Assembly (NCBI GenBank): GCA_027488845.1
Contig: JAIYBC010000013.1
Span: 1-64,000 of the forward strand
DNA from: Verrucomicrobiales bacterium
Lineage (GTDB): Bacteria; Verrucomicrobiota; Verrucomicrobiia; Limisphaerales; UBA9464
Direction: 5' to 3'
DNA: 64,000 nucleotides
In this document: positions 1-7,446 of the stretch, in pieces
How the letters are laid out: each line of letters opens with the position of its first letter
Position numbering within the stretch: position 1 is the first letter of the stretch
Made by a program: the position numbers and the translations under genes
Notes under the pieces: generated by a model
The model's input: the letters and a program-made list of their open reading frames with translations, nothing else
Told to the model about the DNA's origin: nothing
The model's database searches: none

Positions 1-127
1 CCTTCCGGTGAAACCGGGCCAGATCATGGATCCAACCCGTGTACGCCTGGATCGTGCGCGGCGCCAGTTGCCGGAAGGTGAGGAACGCGATGAACTTCAG
101 CCGTGTTGGCGAAGGGGTGCTTTTCAT
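1..127 (-). CDS. Tyrosine recombinase / integrase, N-terminal fragment (runs off left edge)
   Basis: Reading leftwards from an ATG at 127-125 gives 42 residues with no stop before the window edge. The segment KFIAFLTFRQLAPRTIQAYT followed by GWIHDLARFHRK has the form of the N-terminal SAM-like core-binding domain of tyrosine recombinases (a '-L(S/A)PRTI-x-AY-' helix pair). The catalytic R-H-R-Y part lies outside the window, so phage, transposon and integron types cannot be told apart. A perfect 8-bp inverted repeat at 131-150 sits just upstream, and the next gene to the right is divergent and AT-rich, as at the edge of an accessory element. The family match rests on one short motif region. 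Confidence 0.62.
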   Translation of the reverse strand, partial: MKSTPSPTRLKFIAFLTFRQLAPRTIQAYTGWIHDLARFHRK

Positions 128-130
128 ACA

Positions 131-150
131 CCCGGAGCGTGTGCTCCGGG
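131..150. repeat. Perfect inverted repeat upstream of the recombinase gene
   Basis: CCCGGAGC at 131-138 and GCTCCGGG at 143-150 pair perfectly around a 4-base GTGT loop, 3 bases upstream of the recombinase start codon. It could be an operator, an RNA hairpin in the leader, or part of a recombination site. The sequence alone does not decide between these. Confidence 0.5.
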
Positions 151-348
151 CCGACGCCTGTCGTCAACACGGCGACCCCCTCCACCGCGCAGCGGCTTCG
201 TTCAACACGCCTAACCACCCATCTTGCCAGACCCTGCCAATTCGGTATCTTACGGACGTGGCCCCAAGGTGGGGTGCGGGGATGGAGGTGGAGTGGGGTG
301 CATGATCGAATACATTCTACCCGAAAGTTGCCTCAAAAAGTTGATATA

Positions 349-810
349 ATGACTCCATTGAAAACGGGTATGTTTGGTGGTGTGAATCGTTTCCTCTTGT
401 TGCTTCTTGCTTTTTTGACTTTTGCTGTTGTTTGGTTTTTTGTGCGCTTAGAGGGTGAAATCTCTGAGTATTCGTCTATTGAAAAACGGGCTAGTGAAGT
501 TGTAAGTTCTGCGGAGCTCCAAGCGTGGGCGATTGAGATGCTAAATGCTAATGTAAAAAACGATAGCGTGACCCTGATGAACTCTAAGTATAAAGGGGTG
601 GCTGATCTAATTGGGGTGTACAAAAGAAGGCCGTATGCTGGATTGATTCCTGGAAATGGTCATTCGGGTGACCATGTTAGTATTATATGGAATGCGGGTA
701 GACTTGGGGTTTGTGGATTTGACGTTGGAAGAAGCAATTTTGTTAGTCGTAGATCGGAAAAGGTCAACCGATGGGCAGATGGAGTCTACTTTTGGGTGAT
801 TGCAGATTGA
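349..810 (+). CDS. Small AT-rich membrane-anchored orphan protein
   Basis: A 153-residue product starting at ATG 349 (ATG 370 is an alternative). Residues 14-33 are a strong hydrophobic stretch (FLLLLLAFLTFAVVWFFV), a signal anchor or uncleaved signal peptide, followed by a soluble domain of about 120 residues. I recognise no family. Base composition is clearly AT-richer than the flanking genes, with T-rich wobble codons rarely used elsewhere here. A divergent recombinase gene starts 220 bases to the left, so this may be acquired accessory DNA. The C-terminal half has a WADGVYFWVI end and two Cys-poor glycine-rich turns, but no catalytic motif that I can name. Confidence 0.6.
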   Translation: MTPLKTGMFGGVNRFLLLLLAFLTFAVVWFFVRLEGEISEYSSIEKRASEVVSSAELQAWAIEMLNANVKNDSVTLMNSKYKGVADLIGVYKRRPYAGLIPGNGHSGDHVSIIWNAGRLGVCGFDVGRSNFVSRRSEKVNRWADGVYFWVIAD

Positions 811-994
811 TTTGGGGCGCTTCCGCGTTGTTCTCAATGGGTTTGGATTGATGTGATGAATCAAATCTGGGTGCTGAATTGCAATAAGAGAAATCCTTGA
901 GCAGCGGTTAGTGTTGGATTGGAGTGTTTGCGTTGAACACCGCTCTGGTGGCCCATCCCATTCGAGGGACACTCTGGACCTGATTGCCTAAGGG

Positions 995-1822
995 CTAGGA
1001 ACGGGGTGGGTGGGTTGGGTCTTCGAAGGGGGTTCGCCAGAGGCCTCGGAGGTTCTGGCGGTCGGTGCCGTCGAAGCCGTCGAGTCCCAGTCGGATGTTC
1101 TCCGGGTCGGACCGCAGTCGGAAGGTCCGGAACAGGCGATCCCAGAGGCTGAGAAACGAGGAGAAGTTGGAGTCGGTCTCCGGCTGGCAGCGGGAGTGGT
1201 GGATCTTGTGCATCAACGGGGTGACCAGCACCCCACGCATCCACCGATCGACGAAACCCGGAAGCATCACGTTGGCGTGCTGCATCTGCACCACCACCTG
1301 CAACAGCGTCTCGTAGATCACCACCTCGACGAAGTGGATCCCCAGCAGCGGGATCAACGCGACCCGTAGCACCGACGACAGGAGAATTTCCACGAGGTGG
1401 AAACGGTTGGCGGTGGTGACGTCCATCTGCGCATCCGAATGGTGCATCCGATGGAATTTCCACAACGGGGCGAATTCGTGTCCGGCCCGGTGCCAGAAGT
1501 AGGTCCAGAGGTCGAAGAGCAGGATGGCGGCGATGAGGTGTGCCCAAGGCGGAAGTGGCAGGAGGTTCAGGAGGCCGAATCCGTGCCCGGCCGCGAAGTC
1601 GGCCACCCACTTCCACAGAAACGCAAAGGGCAGTGCGATCGCCAGGCCGTTGATCCAGCCGACGGTGAGGTTGCGGAGCCCGTGGAGTCCGCGGTCGCCG
1701 AGCGATCGGAACAGCGGCAGGTACGGTCCGGCCGATTCCCAGGCGAGGAGGACCACCATCCAGCCGAGGCTGAGTGCCCCGCGCGCCTTCTGGAGGATTT
1801 CCGGCTCGGCAAGGAGGTTCAT
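995..1822 (-). CDS. Sterol desaturase / fatty acid hydroxylase superfamily membrane protein
   Basis: The 275-residue product has at least four hydrophobic segments and the full di-iron histidine set of the superfamily: HRAGH at 111-115, HRMHH at 124-128 and HKIHH at 205-209, with a further QHANV at about 181-185. Family enzymes hydroxylate or desaturate lipids, sterols or carotenoids at the membrane using O2; the substrate here is not evident. The ATG at 1822-1820 overlaps the stop of the upstream rhodanese gene as ATGA, so the two are translationally coupled. The start is chosen on that overlap; a longer frame continues upstream but would run inside the rhodanese gene. Confidence 0.85.
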   Translation of the reverse strand: MNLLAEPEILQKARGALSLGWMVVLLAWESAGPYLPLFRSLGDRGLHGLRNLTVGWINGLAIALPFAFLWKWVADFAAGHGFGLLNLLPLPPWAHLIAAILLFDLWTYFWHRAGHEFAPLWKFHRMHHSDAQMDVTTANRFHLVEILLSSVLRVALIPLLGIHFVEVVIYETLLQVVVQMQHANVMLPGFVDRWMRGVLVTPLMHKIHHSRCQPETDSNFSSFLSLWDRLFRTFRLRSDPENIRLGLDGFDGTDRQNLRGLWRTPFEDPTHPPRS

Positions 1823-2355
1823 GGGTCCGCCCTGCGTCCCGGCTTGAGCAGCTTCCCAAAGGTCCGGTTGTAGGGATGCACCTTCAGCGCGGCCCCGGTT
1901 TCGCACACCAAGGGGCGATCCTCGTTGGCCCAGCCGAAGATGGAGCCTTCGAGGTTCGCGACGTTGGTGTGGCCGGCTTCGAGGAGGCGTTCCGCCAAGG
2001 CGGAGGAGCGCCATCCCACGGAGCAGTAGACGACGACGGGGCGATCCGGCCGGTTCAGGAGCGGGGCCAGCGTGGTCGCCTTGGCATCGGGATCGACGCG
2101 CACGGCACCGGGGATGTGGGACACCCGGAATTCCTCTTCCTTGCGGACGTCCAACAGCAGGGGAGCCGGGGAATTGGTGTCGGCGAGGCGGAGGGCCAAC
2201 TCGGCGGTGGGCAGCTGCGGGACCTTCGGGAACTTCGCGCGGACGATCTCCTTCCAATGCTGGAGGGAATCCGGCGCCTCTCCGTCGGCGCGAAGGACCC
2301 CGACGAGTGCACGGGCGAGGAGGAGGATCATGAGCGTTCCGAGGGTGGGGTTCAT
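1819..2355 (-). CDS. Exported rhodanese-like domain protein
   Basis: A 178-residue product with a hydrophobic N-terminus (residues 5-22) suggesting a signal peptide, then one rhodanese domain. The domain carries LLLDVRKEEEF near residue 67 and the active-site loop CSVGWRS with Cys111. Family members carry sulfur as a persulfide on this Cys; the physiological acceptor is unknown. It lies 11 bases after the protease-fusion gene and overlaps the start of the sterol-desaturase-like gene (ATGA), implying co-expression with a membrane oxidase. The single-domain, catalytically intact form argues against a mere structural rhodanese fold. Confidence 0.85.
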   Translation of the reverse strand: MNPTLGTLMILLLARALVGVLRADGEAPDSLQHWKEIVRAKFPKVPQLPTAELALRLADTNSPAPLLLDVRKEEEFRVSHIPGAVRVDPDAKATTLAPLLNRPDRPVVVYCSVGWRSSALAERLLEAGHTNVANLEGSIFGWANEDRPLVCETGAALKVHPYNRTFGKLLKPGRRADP

Positions 2356-2366
2356 GGGGAGTCCGG

Positions 2367-4610
2367 TCAGGGTTCGGACTCGAGGGCCCGCAGCGCCGTG
2401 GCGACGCGGTCGAGGTCGATGCCCGGGGCTTCGAGGGCCAGCACCTTGCGCAGGTCGTCGGCCGCGGCGGTGCGGTTGCCGGAGCGGGCCAGCAGGCGTG
2501 CGCGATCGAGACGTTCGGTGGCTTCGGAGGCCGGGGTGTTGGCGAGGGCGACGAGCAGGTCGGAGTAGGGCAATGCGGCGCCGATGCCGTCGGATTCCAG
2601 GTTGAAGGCGCGCAGGTTGTTCACCATGCGGACGACGATCCCGCGTCGCGTCGCCGGCTCCATGAGTTCACTGCGGACCGGCACGCCGGCGCTTTCGGAG
2701 CCCAGTTCGTCGGCGGCGGAGAAGAGGATCGGGACTCCGCCGTGGTAGGGATCATAGAGACGGGCGTCGGCGCCGGCGGGAGCGTGCTTCACGAGGAAGT
2801 GTCCGGGCAGGGGAAGTCCCTGGAGGTCGCCGACGCCTGCGGCCCTGCCGACCTCGAGGAACACGATGGCGAGCGTGATGGGGATGCCCTCGCGGTCGTC
2901 GAGCACCCGGTTGAGGTGGCTGTTGGCGTTGTTCCGGTAGTCGGAGCGGGAGCCGTGGAAGCCTTCCTCCTCGAACAGGAAGCGTCGGAGTTCGGCGACG
3001 CGCTCCGCGGGTTCCCGGATTGCGGCCACGCGCGGCCGGAGCCGGTCGGCGAGGGCGTCGAGTTCGCGGAGGCAGGCTTCGACGTCGAGGCCGGGTTGGT
3101 CGTGGGCGGCGAGGAGGAGGACCGCGCGGGCGAGACGGGCCGAACCGTCGGGCTTGGCCAGTTCCTGGACCAGGGCGTCGCGGGCGGCCTCGCGGCGGAG
3201 GCGCTGGGCCAGTCCGCGAAGGCGGAGCGCCTCGTCCTCGAGCCGTCGGGCGCGGTCGCCCAGGAACGCCTCGGCGGCCGGGAGGTTCGTTCGCAACGCG
3301 TCGACCGGTTCCCGGCCTGCGGTGAAGGCGGAGATCACCTCGGGGGACAAGGTGTCGGAACCGGCCGCCGGGGGTGGCTCGACGACGAACTCGCGGAACT
3401 CCGCGCCGGTCCCGCGGAAGGCGGCGAGTCCCACGGCCTTCCCGGCCGGGATCTTCTCTTCGCGATCGAAGACGGTCTCGCCATTGACGCGACACCGGAG
3501 ACGGCCGTTTTCCGACCGAACCTCGAGGCGGTTCCATTCACCGGGGCGGTAGGCGGAGGAGGGGACCGTGCCGAGGATGCGCCACGAGGTGACGTCGGGT
3601 CCGTCGAAGGCGGTGAGGCGGAGGTTGCCTCCGGTGGGATAGAACCCGAAGTGCCGGCCGGCGCCGTCGTCGCCGAAGACCAGTCCTGCGGCGCCGGAAT
3701 CGTCCTGGAGACGGACGGTGGCCCGGAGGTGGAAATCGGGTCCCGGGGCCGGGGTCTTGGCGAGCAGGTAGGTGCGTCCGCCGAATCCGGAACCGGCACC
3801 TTCGACGACGATGCGGCCGCTCCGTTGGCGCCAAGACGCGCCGAGGTGCGGCGTCCAGCGTTCCGGGTCGGGTTCGCCGAGACGGAGCCAGCGGTCGAAC
3901 GGGATCGGGCTGGGATTCTCCAGCAGCGGGAGGAGGCGGTTGACCGGGATGGCGAAGCCGAGGTTGCGGGTGAGCAGGGACTTGGCGTTGAGGATGCCCT
4001 GGACCTTGCCGGAGCGGTCGAGCACGGGACCGCCGCTGTTGCCGGGTTCGATGGGGATGGCGAGCTGGAGAAGGGATTGTCCCTCGAGTTCGCGTCGGCC
4101 GGAAAGCACCCCTTCCACCACACTGTATTCGAGGCCGAGCGGATTGCCCAAGGCCACGAGCGGGACGCCCTGCGGAAGCGGGTCGGCGTCGCCGAGGGGC
4201 AGGGCGGGCAGGCCGGTGCGGTCGATGCGGAGGATCGCGAGGTCGTGTCCGCGGTCCCAGGCGTGCACGGCGAGGACGGCGGCCTTGGAGCCGTCCGGGA
4301 ACCGGACCTCCAGCGGGCGGCCCTCACCGATCACGTGGAGACAGGTTGCCACGAGGCCGTTGGTGCCGACGACGAATCCCGTGCCGACGCCTTCGTCGGG
4401 ACCGTCACGGCCGCGGGTGCGGATGCGCAGGACGGAGCCGCGGGCCCGGGCGGCGAGGTCCTGGGTGCCGAGGGAACCTGCGCCGGGTTTCGCCGCCTCC
4501 TTGCGCGACACCGGAGACGGCGTGCGGTTCGTGCGGTCCCGCGGCGACTGTGCGGCCAGGTGTCCGGCGAGGACCGCGGTCGCGAGGGCGAGGATCGGGG
4601 AGCGGCGCAC
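2367..4610 (-). CDS. Trypsin-like serine protease fused to a LamG-like domain and a SirB1/transglutaminase-like domain
   Basis: About 747 residues with a Sec signal peptide ending near Ala20 when GTG 4610 is used (GTG 4640 would add 10 residues). Residues 55-235 form an HtrA/DegP-type trypsin fold with the apparent triad His92 (ATCLHV), Asp123 (HDLAIL) and Ser192 (PGNSGGPV). No PDZ domain follows. Instead residues about 255-412 look like a concanavalin/LamG-type or DUF1080-like beta sandwich. Residues about 470-640 resemble the SirB1-type transglutaminase-like region, including RVLDDREGIPITLAIVFLEV and a conserved PLPGHFLVK. The tail is TPR-like helices. The protein is presumably periplasmic. 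The domain order is unusual and the function is unknown. Confidence 0.78.
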   Translation of the reverse strand: MRRSPILALATAVLAGHLAAQSPRDRTNRTPSPVSRKEAAKPGAGSLGTQDLAARARGSVLRIRTRGRDGPDEGVGTGFVVGTNGLVATCLHVIGEGRPLEVRFPDGSKAAVLAVHAWDRGHDLAILRIDRTGLPALPLGDADPLPQGVPLVALGNPLGLEYSVVEGVLSGRRELEGQSLLQLAIPIEPGNSGGPVLDRSGKVQGILNAKSLLTRNLGFAIPVNRLLPLLENPSPIPFDRWLRLGEPDPERWTPHLGASWRQRSGRIVVEGAGSGFGGRTYLLAKTPAPGPDFHLRATVRLQDDSGAAGLVFGDDGAGRHFGFYPTGGNLRLTAFDGPDVTSWRILGTVPSSAYRPGEWNRLEVRSENGRLRCRVNGETVFDREEKIPAGKAVGLAAFRGTGAEFREFVVEPPPAAGSDTLSPEVISAFTAGREPVDALRTNLPAAEAFLGDRARRLEDEALRLRGLAQRLRREAARDALVQELAKPDGSARLARAVLLLAAHDQPGLDVEACLRELDALADRLRPRVAAIREPAERVAELRRFLFEEEGFHGSRSDYRNNANSHLNRVLDDREGIPITLAIVFLEVGRAAGVGDLQGLPLPGHFLVKHAPAGADARLYDPYHGGVPILFSAADELGSESAGVPVRSELMEPATRRGIVVRMVNNLRAFNLESDGIGAALPYSDLLVALANTPASEATERLDRARLLARSGNRTAAADDLRKVLALEAPGIDLDRVATALRALESEP

Positions 4611-4652
4611 GGCCGGATCGTAGCGTGATTCGCCGACCACGCGAGCGGAGGT

Positions 4653-5885
4653 TCAGCGTCCGAGGAACCGCGCGAAGCCGCCGCCGAGCAGTTCGGCCGA
4701 GTCGCGCCGGATCTCGTCGTCCGTCACGTCCCATCCCGCGGCCGCGGCCAGCTCGTACTTCCGGGCGAGGCTGTCGGCGACGATCGAGCGCGAGTGGCTC
4801 CACTTGTAGAGGAGCTGGTCGAGAACGCGGGCGTCCGAATGCTGCGGGGTGAACGAGGTCCCGAGCAGCTCGAGGCGCATCGTGGTGATCTCCGAGATGA
4901 GCTGCGGGGTGTTGGTGAACCACCAGCAGCCGAACGGATGGAGGTTCCGGAACTTGCGGGCGAGGACGACGAGTTCGTGCTGGTTCTCGCGGGCGAGGCA
5001 GGTGACCAGGAAACGGTTCCCAGGATGTTCCGCGCAGAGCCGCTGCAGGGAGGAGAGGTCGGCCAGGCCGACGCCGTCGCCGGCCATGCGCAACGCCGGG
5101 TTCACGGCCCGCTTCACGCCCATCATCATCGCGAAGGCCTGTCCGTGTTCGCGGCAGTGGGGCAGGACGACCTCGGAGATCAGCCTCGAGAGGTCGGAGT
5201 CGGCGGGCCAGACGAACGACGGCGGCAGGGAGACCATGCAGTAGCGGCTGTCGATCCGGCGGGTCCAGTCGGCGAGGAACCTCCGGACCTCGGAGATCGT
5301 GCGTTCGCCGAGTCCGACCTCGACCTCGTATCCGCGATCCCGCAGCCAGCGGCATGTGTCGGGCCAGGCGACCAGGAGCGGGTCGATGCGGAGCGCGGCC
5401 ACGAAGCGCGGATCCCTGGCGAACCCGGCCTCCCAGTGGGGACGTTCCTCGTCGTCGAACGGGGAGTTCGTCATGCAGATGGAGGCGACGTTGGCGGTGC
5501 CGAGGACGCGTTCGACGAACTCGCCGGGAGTCCATCGGGCGAAGTGCCGGCGGAGCGCGGCGAGGTCGTTCCTGCGCGGATCGATGCCGAGCAGGTTCAA
5601 GGAGGTCAACACGCCGCGGCAGGCCTCCGACACCGGCGAATGGCGCACGAAGAGGGCGTCCCAGACGAACCCCGCCTGCTCCGAACGGCTCGCCGCCCAG
5701 AAGCGCTCGAAGGGCATGTCCATCTGGCGGAACGACTCGCTGACCAGGTAGTGGTAGACCAGCTGTTCATCGATGCCCCACAGCAGCAGGTTGCCCATCG
5801 CGGGGTCGTAGAGGTGCGTGTGGATGTCGTGGACCGGCGTGGCGGCGAGGATCCGGTGGACGCGTTGGGCGATGGACTCGGGCAT
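4653..5885 (-). CDS. Uronate isomerase-like amidohydrolase-fold protein
   Basis: A 410-residue product, shorter than the usual 470 or so of UxaC. The N-terminus has the metal-binding HxH of the amidohydrolase superfamily (His22 and His24 in VHDIHTHLYDP). The C-terminal third, with LLGTSFTPQHSDARVLDQLL then YKWSHSR, resembles the end of glucuronate isomerases, where the late Asp belongs to the active site. UxaC interconverts uronates and ketouronates in pectin and glucuronate degradation. Neither uxuA nor uxuB nor a transporter is next to it, so the substrate is uncertain. The adjacent protease-fusion gene lies 42 bases downstream on the same strand. Confidence 0.75.
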   Translation of the reverse strand: MPESIAQRVHRILAATPVHDIHTHLYDPAMGNLLLWGIDEQLVYHYLVSESFRQMDMPFERFWAASRSEQAGFVWDALFVRHSPVSEACRGVLTSLNLLGIDPRRNDLAALRRHFARWTPGEFVERVLGTANVASICMTNSPFDDEERPHWEAGFARDPRFVAALRIDPLLVAWPDTCRWLRDRGYEVEVGLGERTISEVRRFLADWTRRIDSRYCMVSLPPSFVWPADSDLSRLISEVVLPHCREHGQAFAMMMGVKRAVNPALRMAGDGVGLADLSSLQRLCAEHPGNRFLVTCLARENQHELVVLARKFRNLHPFGCWWFTNTPQLISEITTMRLELLGTSFTPQHSDARVLDQLLYKWSHSRSIVADSLARKYELAAAAGWDVTDDEIRRDSAELLGGGFARFLGR

Positions 5886-6053
5886 GATGTGACCTGGTGG
5901 GCGCTAGCAAACGGCAGCGGGGCCGTGGTGGCAACATGGAGCCGAGTCCGTCGGAACCGTTGGCGGGACGTCGGGAAGACGAAGCGGGAGGTTCCCGGGA
6001 ATCGTCGGCATTGAGCGCCGTCCGAAACTCTGGCGTCCTTGAGGTGGCAACCG

Positions 6054-6389
6054 ATGAACAACGGCATCTCAGAGCGCGACTGGCGGATCTTCCGCGAACT
6101 CCATGCCGTGGCGGAGGAACGGCTTTGCCAACGGATCCTGGAGTCGCTGCGCCGGGAGTTGGACCAGCCGGGGGAGTCCGCCCGGATCCGGTATCGCGAG
6201 CTGCTCGGATACATCGAGGAGCAGAACGGGGAATTGTCCCGTGGGTTCGACGACCTCAGCCGTTCCACCGCGCTGGCCCAGGTCGGGGTGATCCATTCGA
6301 TGGGACTCTGGACGGGGGCGGAACTCCGGAGGTTCAGTCCGGAGACGCTGCAGTACGCGGAGGCCTACGGTCCCATCCCGCCGGAGTAG
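6054..6389 (+). CDS. Small conserved-looking alpha-helical protein, unknown function
   Basis: The 111-residue product is predicted mostly helical and highly charged (many Arg and Glu), with no signal peptide or membrane segment. ATG 6054 is chosen over an in-frame TTG at 6039 because a GAGG at 6041-6044 lies about nine bases upstream. It stands alone between two minus-strand genes, convergent with the pseudouridine synthase. I do not recognise a family. GC-rich codon use matches the neighbours, which favours a real gene. Confidence 0.6.
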   Translation: MNNGISERDWRIFRELHAVAEERLCQRILESLRRELDQPGESARIRYRELLGYIEEQNGELSRGFDDLSRSTALAQVGVIHSMGLWTGAELRRFSPETLQYAEAYGPIPPE

Positions 6390-6425
6390 CCCGCACCGGC
6401 ACCGGCTTCCGGTGTTCGTGCAGGC

Positions 6426-7364
6426 TCAGCGCAGGGCTTCGAGCACCTTGAGGAAATCGGCGGGGAGCGGCGCGTCGAATCCGACCCGGAGCCCTGTGCG
6501 CGGATGGATGAAGGCGAGGCTCCGGGCGTGGAGCATCTGCCGGGGAACGTGGACGGGATTGGATTGGCGGAAGCGGGCGTTGGCCCGTTCGCCGTACACG
6601 AGGTCGCCCAGCAGCGGGAACCCGAGGTGGGCCATGTGGACCCGGATCTGGTGGGTGCGTCCGGTGTGGAGCTGGCATTCGACCCGACTGGCGCCGTTCA
6701 GGCATTCCATCCGACCGTATTGGGTCCACGCCTCCCGTCCGTCTCCCGCCGGGGCCACACCCATCTTCTTCCGCTGGACCTCATGGCGTGCGATGGGAGC
6801 GCGGATGTCGCCATGGGACGGGTGGATGTCGCCGATGACGAGGCACTCGTAGATCTTCTCGACCTGGCGTTCGGCGAACTGCTTGGAGAGGTGCAGGTGG
6901 GCGGTGTCGGACTTGGCGACGACGAGGCAGCCGCTGGTGCCGAGGTCGAGGCGGTGGACGATGCCGGGTCGCTCCACGCCGCCGATGCCGCTCAGTTTGC
7001 CGCGGCAGTGGTGGAGCAGGGCGTTGACCAGCGTTCCGTCGGCATGGCCGGCCGCGGGGTGCACGACCCGTTCCTGCGGCTTGTTGAGGACGAGCAGGTC
7101 GTCGTCTTCGTACAGGACCTCCAAGGGGATGTCCTGCGGGAGCACCTCGGAGACCGTCGGTTCGGGCCAGTGGATCTCGATGCGGTCACCGGCGCGTGGA
7201 CTGTAGGTGGCCTTGGCGGGATGGCCGTTCACCAGGATGGCCTCCTCGTCGATCAGTTGGTGGAAACGCCCACGGGAATGGGCGGGGAGCTGGGTCGCGA
7301 GATAGCGGTCGAGCCGGACGCCCGGCTGGCTGGTGGCGACGAGGATGGAATCGGCCTGTGACAT
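6426..7364 (-). CDS. RluA-family pseudouridine synthase
   Basis: A 312-residue protein with an S4 RNA-binding domain (residues about 15-75: VRLDRYLATQLPAHSRGR, ILVNGHPAK) and an RluA catalytic domain. Asp140 in HRLDLGTSG is the expected catalytic nucleophile, and LHTGRTHQIRVHM near residue 240 is the second signature. Members of this group (RluC/RluD type) isomerise uridines in 23S rRNA; the target site cannot be assigned from sequence. The start is ATG 7364, giving the usual family length. A longer upstream frame is GC-rich noise. Confidence 0.93.
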   Translation of the reverse strand: MSQADSILVATSQPGVRLDRYLATQLPAHSRGRFHQLIDEEAILVNGHPAKATYSPRAGDRIEIHWPEPTVSEVLPQDIPLEVLYEDDDLLVLNKPQERVVHPAAGHADGTLVNALLHHCRGKLSGIGGVERPGIVHRLDLGTSGCLVVAKSDTAHLHLSKQFAERQVEKIYECLVIGDIHPSHGDIRAPIARHEVQRKKMGVAPAGDGREAWTQYGRMECLNGASRVECQLHTGRTHQIRVHMAHLGFPLLGDLVYGERANARFRQSNPVHVPRQMLHARSLAFIHPRTGLRVGFDAPLPADFLKVLEALR

Positions 7365-7446
7365 CGGAAAGAGGATCGGAACCGGGCCGCTGGACGGCAC
7401 CGAGGGTTGGGATCCTAGAAGATCCGAAGCGGGAAGGCGACCGACA

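Noticed and set aside
932-938. GTTGAAC as an attC core site beside the AT-rich orphan gene
   Set aside because: No matching RYYYAAC partner at attC distance on the same strand and no convincing stem; the region 811-994 shows only a weak inverted repeat.
2742-4628. 628-codon plus-strand frame opposite the protease fusion
   Set aside because: It is Gly/Ala/Glu-rich with no domain signs, as expected for the antisense of a GC-rich gene.
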